In this document: positions 53,674 through 61,530 of the stretch, one piece after another
Position numbering within the stretch: position 1 is the stretch's first letter
Layout of the letters: each line of letters begins with the position of its first letter
DNA from: Massilia terrae
Lineage (GTDB): Bacteria; Pseudomonadota; Gammaproteobacteria; Burkholderiales; Burkholderiaceae_D
Assembly: GCF_024753145.1 (NCBI RefSeq)
Contig: NZ_JANUGU010000006.1
Location: forward strand, 186,001-250,000
DNA: 64,000 nt
Reading direction: 5' to 3'
Notes under the pieces: generated by a model
Seen by the model: the letters and a program-made list of their open reading frames with translations, nothing else
Databases searched by the model: none
Told to the model about the DNA's origin: nothing
Translations under genes and position numbers: made by a program

Positions 53674-54159
53674 TCAGTTCAGGTAACTGGAATCCAGCTT
53701 CCCCTCGCCCGCCAGCTCGCGCAGCACGCGGACGGTGTCGATGTCCGCTTCCTGGTACGCCGATTTCTTGAACTCCTCGTACATCTTGTTGGCGTCGTCC
53801 TGCGATGCGGGCTGGCCGTCGTCGTAGGAGAAGCGCACGTACAGCACGCCCTCCGCCGGCGCCTCGATCGCCATGGTCATCACCGACTGCGCGATCTCGC
53901 CTTGCGCCGGCACGTCGAAGCGCACTTCGCGCATCGGCGACAGCGACACTTTGTCGTCGATCACCAGCTCGCCGAAGCGCAGCCGGCGCGAGAAGCTGCC
54001 GGCATCGCGTGCACTGATCGTGCATTCGTCCAGGTGCGGCATGAACATCTTGGGATTCTCCGCACGCAGCACCAGGCCGCGCCACAGCTGCTCGCGCGAG
54101 ATGGTGTCGATCAGCGGGTTCAGCGGGTCGTTAATTTCAATCAGGTGTTCAAATTTCAT
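53674..54159 (-). CDS. DUF1857 / AtaL-like SRPBCC protein
   Basis: A 161-residue protein of the START/SRPBCC fold, matching DUF1857 (FEHLIEINDPLNPLIDTISR; split as FEHLIEINDPLNP and LIDTISREQLWRG; then PQ-like VRFDVPAQGEIAQSV and LYVRFSYDD). The fold has a deep hydrophobic ligand pocket; AtaL-type relatives include polyketide-cyclase-like enzymes. Its ligand is unknown. It converges on the flavoprotein gene and diverges from the gene at 54316, with which it shares a 156-bp promoter region. Confidence 0.78.
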   Translation of the reverse strand: MKFEHLIEINDPLNPLIDTISREQLWRGLVLRAENPKMFMPHLDECTISARDAGSFSRRLRFGELVIDDKVSLSPMREVRFDVPAQGEIAQSVMTMAIEAPAEGVLYVRFSYDDGQPASQDDANKMYEEFKKSAYQEADIDTVRVLRELAGEGKLDSSYLN

Positions 54160-54221
54160 AAAAATAATCTCAACATGCGGCCTGCATGGACAAATGGTAA
54201 CCGATCGCGCCCTTCTCGAAC

Positions 54222-54254
54222 GCGAAACATTTCCTTACAATGCGAAACATTTCC
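54222..54254 (+). promoter_or_regulatory. 13-bp direct repeat with 20-bp phasing
   Basis: GCGAAACATTTCC occurs at 54222-54234 and 54242-54254. Each unit contains the inverted pair GAAA-CA-TTTC, so each could bind a dimer, and the 20-bp period places both on the same face of the helix. The sites lie in the divergent promoter region between the DUF1857 gene and the gene at 54316. Confidence 0.6.
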
Positions 54255-54315
54255 CGGGTGCAAATTTGCGCCTGAATGAGCGACACTTGGGCCCGTCCCG
54301 AATTTTTTCTTCACT

Positions 54316-55197
54316 ATGCAGCCTCAACGTCTTGTCCCGGTTTTGCAGAGTGTTGCCGAAGTGCGCAACTGGGTGGTGGGGCACGTCCCGCTGACCGATT
54401 CCCTGTTGGGCTACGACTTGTTCATCAAGTTCGGCAACGATGTGCTCGCGCGGCAGCCGCTCGACACCGACAGCATCGCCGCCGGCTTGCCCTATCCGCA
54501 GCAGCACGTGGCGGCGCAGCTGAACCGGATGGCCGCGGCCGGCCTCGTCACGCTGGTCCATGAGGGCGGCAAGTGCCTGGCGCAGCCGACCGCCGCCTTC
54601 CTCGACTTGCTCGACACCTACAGCAAGATGTTCGACCGCCTGTTCATCGTTCGCTCCGACCTGCGCCAGAAGCAGCTGGTGGTGGCGGTGAGCGATGCCG
54701 AGCTGGCCGATTTTGCGCAGGTCCTGTACGACCGCGTCTACGACCTGGGCTGGGTCTACCTGCACAACTTCGGCTCGGCCTGCTTCCTGATGTCGTCGCT
54801 GGTGCAGCGCATCGCGGCCGAACATGGCCACGATGCGCGCATCCTGTCCTGCCACGTCAATATTTCGGCGCCGGGATCGAACTTCAAGCTGGGCGCACCC
54901 GGCATGGCCAAGCCGGGCCAGATCGATGGCCATGCGGCCGTGGTGATCAACGAGACAGCCGTCATCGACTTTGGCCTGGGTAACATCCGCAAGGGCTACC
55001 GCCGCGACTTCCCGTGGGGCGCCGCCTTCGACTACCGCCGCGACGGCCCTGTGTTTGGCGCTTTGCAGGCGGCCGCCAATGAAACGGTGACCTGGCTGGA
55101 CGACTGGCAATCGCCCGGCACCCAGACCGAGTTGGACCGCTACGCCCCGCATATCGACGCCTTGTACGGCGACTACGCGGCGCGCTTCCTCGGCTGA
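54316..55197 (+). CDS. hypothetical protein with candidate Cys-His-Asp triad
   Basis: A 293-residue soluble protein that I do not recognise by name. Residues ~20-100 resemble a winged helix (LFIKFGNDVLARQPL, HVAAQLNRMAAAGLVTLVHEGG; split as HVAAQLNRMAAAG and LVTLVHEGG). Residues ~130-260 resemble a papain/transglutaminase-like or arylamine acetyltransferase-like fold: Cys156 at the head of a helix (FGSACFLMSSLVQRI), His206 in DGHAAVVI and Asp218 in VIDFGLGNI, in the correct order and spacing. Cleavage, crosslinking or acyl transfer is possible but untested. The gene follows a 20-bp-phased direct repeat. Confidence 0.6.
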   Translation: MQPQRLVPVLQSVAEVRNWVVGHVPLTDSLLGYDLFIKFGNDVLARQPLDTDSIAAGLPYPQQHVAAQLNRMAAAGLVTLVHEGGKCLAQPTAAFLDLLDTYSKMFDRLFIVRSDLRQKQLVVAVSDAELADFAQVLYDRVYDLGWVYLHNFGSACFLMSSLVQRIAAEHGHDARILSCHVNISAPGSNFKLGAPGMAKPGQIDGHAAVVINETAVIDFGLGNIRKGYRRDFPWGAAFDYRRDGPVFGALQAAANETVTWLDDWQSPGTQTELDRYAPHIDALYGDYAARFLG

Positions 55198-55199
55198 AC

Positions 55200-55221
55200 G
55201 GACAAGGTTTCCATCTTGTCC
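55200..55221. terminator. hairpin after the Cys-His-Asp protein gene
   Basis: The 7-bp stem GGACAAG/CTTGTCC with loop GTTTCCAT lies three bases after the stop codon. No T-run follows, so it could be a weak terminator or a stability element. Confidence 0.35.
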
Positions 55222-55282
55222 AGATGAGCGTTGGGCCGCAAGCTTCGCTACAATGGCTGGCTTAGCCTCATCATCGTCTCCC

Positions 55283-57343
55283 ATGTCCAACGTATCGAAG
55301 TTCGGCCTGAACGGACCGCAAAGCGAAGCCGTGCTCTACCTGGACGGCCCCTGCCTGGTGCTGGCCGGCGCCGGCTCGGGCAAGACCCGCGTGATCACCC
55401 AGAAGATCGCGTACATGATCGAGGACCGCGGCTACGATCCGCGCACCATCGCCGCGCTGACCTTCACCAACAAGGCCGCGCTGGAGATGCAGGAGCGCAT
55501 CGGCAAGCTGCTCAAGCAGCCCAAGCAGGCCAAGCAGCTGACGGTGTCGACCTTCCACTCGCTGGGCGTGAAGATCCTGCGCCAGGAGGCGGCCGGCGTG
55601 GGCCTCAAGGACAAGTTCTCGATCATGGACAGCGACGATTGCTACACCGTCGTGTCCGACCTCGCGGTGACCACCGACAAGCAGGAGATCCGCCGCATCC
55701 AGACCGCGATCTCGCTGTGGAAGAACGGCCTGGTCGATCCCGAGGATGCGATCCGCGAGGCCAAGGACGAGGACGAGGCGATGGCCGCGCGCGTCTACCG
55801 CAGCTACCTCGCCACCTTGCAGGCCTACCAGGCGGTCGACTTCGACGACCTGATCCGCCTGCCGGTGGAGCTGTTCCGCAACAACGAGCCGATCCGTGAC
55901 CGCTGGCAGCGTCGCCTGCGCTACCTGCTGATGGACGAATACCAGGACACCAACACCTGCCAGTACGAGCTGGTCAAGCTGCTGGTGACGGGCCTGGGCA
56001 AGAAGCCGATGTTCACCGCCGTCGGCGACGACGACCAGGCCATCTACGCCTGGCGCGGCGCCTCGGTCGAGAACCTGCGCACCTTGCAGACCGACTTCCC
56101 CGACCTGCAGGTGATCAAGCTGGAGCAGAACTACCGCTCCACCACGCGCATCCTGCAGGCCGCCAACGCGGTGATCGGCAACAATCCCAAGCTGTTCGAG
56201 AAATCGCTGTGGTCGGAGCACGGCCTGGGCGAGCCGATCCATGTGCTGGGCATGCAGAACGACGAGCAGGAGGCGGACCAGGTCGCGATCATGATTTCGT
56301 CCGAGCGTTTCCAGCGCAAGAACGACTGGTCCGCCTACGCCGTGCTGTACCGCGGCAACCACCAGGCCCGCGTGATCGAGCAGGCGCTGCGCAAGGAACG
56401 CATCCCCTACACCATGTCCGGCGGCCAGAGTTTCTTCGACAAGGCCGAGATCAAGGACGTCATCGCCTACCTGCGCCTGATCGCCAACCAGGATGACGAC
56501 CCGGCCTTCATCCGCGCCATCACCACGCCCAAGCGCGGGGTCGGCAAGGAGACGCTGGAGAAACTGGGCGAGTTCTCCGGGCAGTGGAACTGCTCGCTGT
56601 TCGAGGCGGCCTTGAAGGGCGGCATCGAAGCCAAGCTGGCCGACCGCCAGCTGACCCCGCTGCGCGAGTTCTGCCACTTCATCAACGCGCTGGAAGACCG
56701 CGCCAGCCGGCCGGGTCCCTCGGGCAGCGGCGACAATGCCGCCGAGGTGCTCGACGACATGATGAAGGAGATCAACTACGAGCACTACCTGTACGAGAAC
56801 TTCGACGACCGCGCGGCCCAGGGCAAGTGGCAGAACGTGCTCGAATTCACCAACTGGCTGAAGGACCGCGGCCGCGGCGGGCGCGACCGCGACGGCGAGG
56901 AAAAGAACCTGCTCGAACTGACCCAGATGGTCGCGCTGATGTCGATGCTGGAAGGCCAGGACGAGGAGCCGGACGCGGTGCGCATGTCGACCCTGCACGC
57001 CTCGAAGGGGCTGGAGTACCCGCACGTCTACCTGGTCGGCTGCGAGGAAGGCATCCTGCCGCACAAGGGCGATCCGGACGCGTCGGTGGAATCGATCGCC
57101 GCGCGCATCCAGGAAGAGCGGCGCCTGATGTACGTCGGCATCACGCGCGCCCAGCGCACCCTGCACATCACCTGGTGCAAGAAGCGCAAACGCGCCGGCG
57201 AGCTGGTGCATTGCGAGCCCTCGCGCTTCATCAAGGAAATGGCGCTCGACGTCGGCGATGCCGCGCCGAAGGAAACCGAAATCCTGTCGCCGAAGGAAAG
57301 GCTGGCCAATCTCAAGGCCTTGCTGAGCACGCCGAAAGCCTGA
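55283..57343 (+). CDS. rep: ATP-dependent DNA helicase Rep
   Basis: A 686-residue superfamily 1 helicase. Motif I AGAGSGKTRVITQ (~30), TFTNKAALEMQERI, motif II MDEYQDTNTCQYELV (~222), GDDDQAIYAWRGA, QNYRSTTRIL, and late motifs STLHASKGLEYPHV and YVGITRAQRTLHI are complete. Rep-type proteins move 3' to 5' and clear obstacles from replication forks. The short C-terminus and segments such as GGQSFFDKAEIKD favour Rep over UvrD. ATG at 55283; the frame opens 30 bp earlier. Confidence 0.92.
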   Translation: MSNVSKFGLNGPQSEAVLYLDGPCLVLAGAGSGKTRVITQKIAYMIEDRGYDPRTIAALTFTNKAALEMQERIGKLLKQPKQAKQLTVSTFHSLGVKILRQEAAGVGLKDKFSIMDSDDCYTVVSDLAVTTDKQEIRRIQTAISLWKNGLVDPEDAIREAKDEDEAMAARVYRSYLATLQAYQAVDFDDLIRLPVELFRNNEPIRDRWQRRLRYLLMDEYQDTNTCQYELVKLLVTGLGKKPMFTAVGDDDQAIYAWRGASVENLRTLQTDFPDLQVIKLEQNYRSTTRILQAANAVIGNNPKLFEKSLWSEHGLGEPIHVLGMQNDEQEADQVAIMISSERFQRKNDWSAYAVLYRGNHQARVIEQALRKERIPYTMSGGQSFFDKAEIKDVIAYLRLIANQDDDPAFIRAITTPKRGVGKETLEKLGEFSGQWNCSLFEAALKGGIEAKLADRQLTPLREFCHFINALEDRASRPGPSGSGDNAAEVLDDMMKEINYEHYLYENFDDRAAQGKWQNVLEFTNWLKDRGRGGRDRDGEEKNLLELTQMVALMSMLEGQDEEPDAVRMSTLHASKGLEYPHVYLVGCEEGILPHKGDPDASVESIAARIQEERRLMYVGITRAQRTLHITWCKKRKRAGELVHCEPSRFIKEMALDVGDAAPKETEILSPKERLANLKALLSTPKA

Positions 57344-57410
57344 TCCGGGCCGTCACCTGTTAGCTCGTCTGTGCGCACGCACACCTTGCCTGCCATGTCG
57401 TCGCGACAAT

Positions 57411-57449
57411 AATATTTCCCTTTAAAAACAATGTTTTAAAGAAAATATT
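57411..57449. repeat. AT-rich imperfect palindrome upstream of the metalloprotease gene
   Basis: The left arm AATATTTCCCTTTAAAA (57411-57427) and right arm TTTTAAAGAAAATATT (57434-57449) pair except for one extra base. It lies in the AT-rich 227-bp gap between rep and the metalloprotease gene, about 120 bp before the latter, and could be an operator or a bidirectional terminator. Confidence 0.55.
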
Positions 57450-57570
57450 AACTGTTGCGCACGATTGAAAATCTTATTTGACTTCAACTGATCCACAGGA
57501 AATACTTGCCCAGAAGTGAGATTCTTCTGATAACTATTTTCAAGCGGTAATCAAACAAGCGCGAATAAGC

Positions 57571-59688
57571 ATGGCAACCGTTTCCGACCTCAATAACGTC
57601 CCCCTGTCCAACCTGAACTACATCGACGCCCTGCTCGATAAAGGACCTAGCTGGAACTTCCTGACCAACGCCAATGACACCCTGCTGTACAGCTTCTCGA
57701 TCAGTACCGGGACGGAACCGGGGCAGACCGGCCAGGTCGCGTTTTCGCCGGCCCAGCAGAGTTGGACCCGGGTCGCCATCGCGCAATTGCAAGCGATCAC
57801 CGGCATCAAGTTCGTCGAGACCACCGACGGCACTGCGGCCCAGATCCACTTTGCCGGCGTCGACATCGCGGACAGCTCCGTCACCGGCCTGTGCAGCTGG
57901 AACAGCAACTACGGCTACAACGTCCAGACCAACGAGCTGACCAGCTACACGGCCAATGCCTGGGTCTACCTCGACGACAAGGAATGGTACGGCCAGAACA
58001 GCAACCTGACACCGGGCGGCCAGGGCTACGAAACGCTGCTGCACGAACTGGGCCATGCGATGGGGCTGAAGCACCCCTTCGAGGGCAGCATCACCTTGCC
58101 CACGGCGCAGGACAACACGTCCAACACCTTGATGTCCTACGCCTCGGTCGGCGGCCCGTACCAGACCTACAGCCAGTATGACATCGCGGCCCTGAACTGG
58201 CTGTACGGCGGCGACGGCCTGGGCGGCACCTACGGCGTCAACTCGGTGGGCGGCGCGCGCTACTACACCGGCACCAATGGCGACGACACCTTCGACGGCA
58301 ATGCCGGCAACGAGTTCATCGACGGCGCCGCCGGCAACAATACCGTGGTGTTCAGCGGTACCCGCAGCAGCTACAGCTTTTCCACCCTTGCCAATGGTGC
58401 GATGTTGGTTACCGGCGGCAATCTCAAAGGGAGTGAAACCTTGGCCAACATCCAGAACCTCACTTTCAGCGACGGCACCTTCCAGCGCGCCCAGGTCACG
58501 GGCGACACCACACCGCCCGCCGCCCCGACCATCAGCGTCACCAAAAACGCCAATGGCTATGCGCTGGGCGCCACGCCCGTCGTCACCGGTTCGGCCGAGG
58601 CCGCCTCGACCGTCAAGCTCTACATCGGCACGACCATGGTCGGCTCCACCGTGGTCGACTCGACCGGACTGTGGAGCATCACCACCGCGGCGCTCAAGGA
58701 CGGCATGAACTACATGCTGTTCGCGACCGCCACCGACCCGTCCGGCAATATCTCGCCGCACAGCGCGAACGTGACCTTCAACGTCGACGCGACCCCGCCG
58801 GTGATCCCGACCGGCACCCTGACCCTGATCGCGGGCAAGAACGAGGTCAGCTACGGCGGCAGCGGCGAGGCCGGCACCACGATCGACCTCGTCAACGTCA
58901 ACAATGCGACCGAGGTCGGCCGCGCCACCGTCAGCGCGGACGGCTACTGGCACATCTCGTCGACCGTGATGCCGAACGGGACCTACAGTGTCAGCGTGGT
59001 GTCGCTCGACGCGGCGGACAACGCCACCAGTTCTTCGTCCAAGATGAACTTCACGATCAACAGCCCGCTCAACATGACGGGCGACGCCGGCAACAATACC
59101 TTCACCTCGACCGCCGACAACAACGGCATCGATGGCGCCGGCGGCATGGACACCGTGGTCTACGGCGGCGCACGCGCCAACTTCACCGTTGCCAAGCAGG
59201 CCTATGGCTACTCGGTGGTCGACAACACCGGCGCCTTCGGGCGCGACACCGTCGTCAACGTCGAGCGCCTCAAGTTCGGCGACGGCAAGGCGGTGGCGCT
59301 GGACATCGACGGCGATGCCGGCCAGGTGTACCGCATCTATCAGGCGGCCTTCGACCGGCTCCCGGACCCCGGCGGCTACGCCTACTGGCTGAACGCGATG
59401 GACAAGGGCATGACACTGAGCCAGATGTCGGCGCTGGTGCTGGCAAACAAGGAGGCGACCGACATCTACATGGCGGACCCGTCCGACCAGTACTTCCTCA
59501 CCCAGCTCTACCACCACGTGCTGCACCGCGATCCGGACGCGGCCGGCCTGAGCTACTGGCTCGCCAACGTGCACAGTTCCACGCGCGCCGATGTGATGGT
59601 GATGTTCAGCGAAAGCCCGGAGAACCAGGCACAGGTCATCGGCTCGATCCAGAACGGTATCGATTACACGCCCTGGACCGGTAGCTGA
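57571..59688 (+). CDS. M10 serralysin-like metalloprotease with RTX, Ig-like and DUF4214 modules
   Basis: A 705-residue secreted-type protein with no N-terminal signal peptide. The catalytic zinc site is HELGHAMGLKH (His158, His162, His168) with the Met-turn NTLMSYAS, as in serralysins. Downstream are a short RTX-type stretch (GTNGDDTFDGNAGNEFIDG, ~233-252), two bacterial Ig-like modules (~312-405, ~408-497), a second RTX-like module (~503-560) and a DUF4214 domain (~580-690, IYQAAFDRLPDPGGYAYWL). Type I secretion through an ABC exporter is likely, as for other RTX proteins, but no exporter genes are in the window. Flanking DNA is AT-rich on both sides. Confidence 0.88.
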   Translation: MATVSDLNNVPLSNLNYIDALLDKGPSWNFLTNANDTLLYSFSISTGTEPGQTGQVAFSPAQQSWTRVAIAQLQAITGIKFVETTDGTAAQIHFAGVDIADSSVTGLCSWNSNYGYNVQTNELTSYTANAWVYLDDKEWYGQNSNLTPGGQGYETLLHELGHAMGLKHPFEGSITLPTAQDNTSNTLMSYASVGGPYQTYSQYDIAALNWLYGGDGLGGTYGVNSVGGARYYTGTNGDDTFDGNAGNEFIDGAAGNNTVVFSGTRSSYSFSTLANGAMLVTGGNLKGSETLANIQNLTFSDGTFQRAQVTGDTTPPAAPTISVTKNANGYALGATPVVTGSAEAASTVKLYIGTTMVGSTVVDSTGLWSITTAALKDGMNYMLFATATDPSGNISPHSANVTFNVDATPPVIPTGTLTLIAGKNEVSYGGSGEAGTTIDLVNVNNATEVGRATVSADGYWHISSTVMPNGTYSVSVVSLDAADNATSSSSKMNFTINSPLNMTGDAGNNTFTSTADNNGIDGAGGMDTVVYGGARANFTVAKQAYGYSVVDNTGAFGRDTVVNVERLKFGDGKAVALDIDGDAGQVYRIYQAAFDRLPDPGGYAYWLNAMDKGMTLSQMSALVLANKEATDIYMADPSDQYFLTQLYHHVLHRDPDAAGLSYWLANVHSSTRADVMVMFSESPENQAQVIGSIQNGIDYTPWTGS

Positions 59689-59707
59689 CCTTGCCCGGCT
59701 GTACCCG

Positions 59708-59738
59708 AAACCGCAGGCCGAAAAGCCTGCGGTTTTTT
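59708..59738 (+). terminator. rho-independent terminator after the metalloprotease gene
   Basis: The stem AAACCGCAGGC/GCCTGCGGTTT, with a short A-rich loop, is followed by a T-run. It lies 20 bp past the stop codon. Confidence 0.9.
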
Positions 59739-59945
59739 ATCGCCCAAAGCTTTTATTTCCTTACTTCAATTAAATCGTGCAAATAGAATTTCTTTTAATT
59801 CATTACGAAATGTGGCATTTAAAAAAGAACTGTTAATTCCAATTGTGCGTGAAGGAAAATTAGAAACTGATAATATTTTTTCGTAAATACCTGTGAGCCG
59901 GCTGCATGCCGATGTTCCTTAAATTATTGATTTTTAAAGAAAAAC

Positions 59946-61178
59946 ATGCGCTCAATTGATGCTGGCCGCTTTTTTGTAGGCGTATTCCGTCGAGATGACG
60001 GAAATTCCGCTACCCGCAAACTTCTGCTAAAACAAGAGCAGAATGAATTGGATTCCCATACGGGAAACGACTTCGATATTTCATTTGTACAAAACGACAG
60101 CGAAATAGAAAACCTGTCCGCTGATTGGAATCGCCTGCTCGATGCGAGCCGGAGTCCGGAAAAGATTTACCAGTCCCCGGCTTTCTTCCGCTACCTCAAG
60201 GAAACGTCGGACCCCTGCGCCTTGCTGGTCGCCCGGTGCCGCGGCGATGGCGAGGTGATCGGCATCGTGCCGGTGCGCCCGCGTTGCCATTCCCTCGAAT
60301 TCCGGATGGGTCCGCTGGGCTCGCCGGGCTGGAAGCTACCGGTGGTGCAAGTGCTCGGCAGCGTCCCGCTGCTGCAGGAGCAGCGCGGCCTGCTCGACGC
60401 CGTGGTGCAGGCCCTGTTCGCGCACTTTCCGGAGGCGCGTGGCCTGTCGCTGCAGGCCGTGCCGTCCGAGCTGTTCGGGCAATTCGGACAGCTGGATGGA
60501 ATGGGCGTCAGCGTGCTCGACGGCTGGCGCGAGTGCCACACGCTCCCGCTGCCGGAAAATTTCGATGCCTATCTGCAGAAGCTCAGTTCCAAGAAGCGCT
60601 ACAACATCCAGCGCCAGGTGCGCCAGCTGGCTGCGGAAGCGGGCGAGATCGAGGTGGTCCGGATCGAGCGGCCCGAGCAAGTGGCGCCGATGTTCGATGC
60701 CTTGCGCGCGCTGATGCCGGCGACCGAATTCGCCGCGTTCCCGGCGCAATTCAAGTTCGAGCGCCTGGCCGCATGCGGCTTGCTGTTCTCCTGCATGATC
60801 CGCTGCGCGGGCGTGCCGGTCGGCGTCGTCGTCGGCAGCAACGGCATTGGCCGCTGGATGATCCATAACATCGTCAGCGACGGCAAGTACCAGCACCTGT
60901 CGGCCGGTACCAGTACCATGCACCTGGCGCTGAAGGAAATGATGGCGGCGCACGCGCTGGCGGAAGCCGACTTTGGCTACGGGACGCCGAACCGCGATTT
61001 CCGTTCCAGCCACGAGCTCAGGACGCGCGGCCATGTGCTGGTCTGGCGCCGGGCGGGGCTGACGCCCGCTGTGCTGGCCTGCAATGTCTTGTACGGGAAG
61101 TTGTACGATTACTTGGCGAGCAGTGTGAAACGGCTGAAAAAGCGCGTGAACGCCTGGCGCGCGCGCCGCAAGGCATAA
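59946..61178 (+). CDS. GNAT/FemAB-like acyltransferase (BioF2/CelD type)
   Basis: A 410-residue cytoplasmic protein. Residues ~35-190 and ~195-370 look like two GNAT folds; the Acetyltransf_6 signature is YLQKLSSKKRYNIQRQVRQL (~216), followed by GVPVGVVVGSNG and FGYGTPNRDFRSSHEL near 340. Relatives act in polysaccharide acylation or peptidoglycan-like bridge formation; the substrate is unknown. The first ~55 codons and the 250-bp upstream region are clearly AT-richer than the rest, hinting at a chimeric or recently altered 5' end. The start at 59946 lacks a strong ribosome-binding site, and a later start is possible. Confidence 0.78.
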   Translation: MRSIDAGRFFVGVFRRDDGNSATRKLLLKQEQNELDSHTGNDFDISFVQNDSEIENLSADWNRLLDASRSPEKIYQSPAFFRYLKETSDPCALLVARCRGDGEVIGIVPVRPRCHSLEFRMGPLGSPGWKLPVVQVLGSVPLLQEQRGLLDAVVQALFAHFPEARGLSLQAVPSELFGQFGQLDGMGVSVLDGWRECHTLPLPENFDAYLQKLSSKKRYNIQRQVRQLAAEAGEIEVVRIERPEQVAPMFDALRALMPATEFAAFPAQFKFERLAACGLLFSCMIRCAGVPVGVVVGSNGIGRWMIHNIVSDGKYQHLSAGTSTMHLALKEMMAAHALAEADFGYGTPNRDFRSSHELRTRGHVLVWRRAGLTPAVLACNVLYGKLYDYLASSVKRLKKRVNAWRARRKA

Positions 61179-61206
61179 TGCCGGCTTTGCATCGCAGGGG
61201 AACGCC

Positions 61207-61410
61207 GTGAGCCACGAAGAACGTTTGGTCGATATCGAGATGAAGCTGTCGCACCAGGAAGACCTGGTCGAAACCCTGAACCGCACCGTGTACGAGCAGG
61301 GGCGGCACATCGACCAGCTCGAGGCCATGGTGATGAAGCTGGCCGAGCACATTCAAACCATGCGCGACGCCGGGCAGCAGCCGATCAACGAGCGGCCGCC
61401 GCATTATTGA
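61207..61410 (+). CDS. slyX: SlyX-family coiled-coil protein
   Basis: A 67-residue coiled-coil protein (ERLVDIEMKLSHQEDLVETLN, split as ERLVDIEMKLSHQ and EDLVETLN) ending in PPHY, as SlyX proteins do. Function unknown; first described near slyD in E. coli. Translation starts at GTG with AGGGGA upstream. Confidence 0.9.
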   Translation: MSHEERLVDIEMKLSHQEDLVETLNRTVYEQGRHIDQLEAMVMKLAEHIQTMRDAGQQPINERPPHY

Positions 61411-61427
61411 TTGTTACCCTCGATTCC

Positions 61428-61530
61428 GTCGTCCCGGCGAAGGCCGGGACCCATAGACACTGCGAATAGTCGAACCTTCACGCCGCAGGCCCGGAAGCTC
61501 AGCATGGGTCCCGGCCTTCGCCGGGACGAC
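61428..61530. repeat. REPIN-like element, copy H
   Basis: The left hairpin TCCCGGC/GCCGGGA (loop GAAG) and right hairpin TCCCGGC/GCCGGGA (loop CTTC) are both intact. It lies between slyX and the convergent GMC oxidoreductase gene and overlaps the last codons of the latter. Confidence 0.88.
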
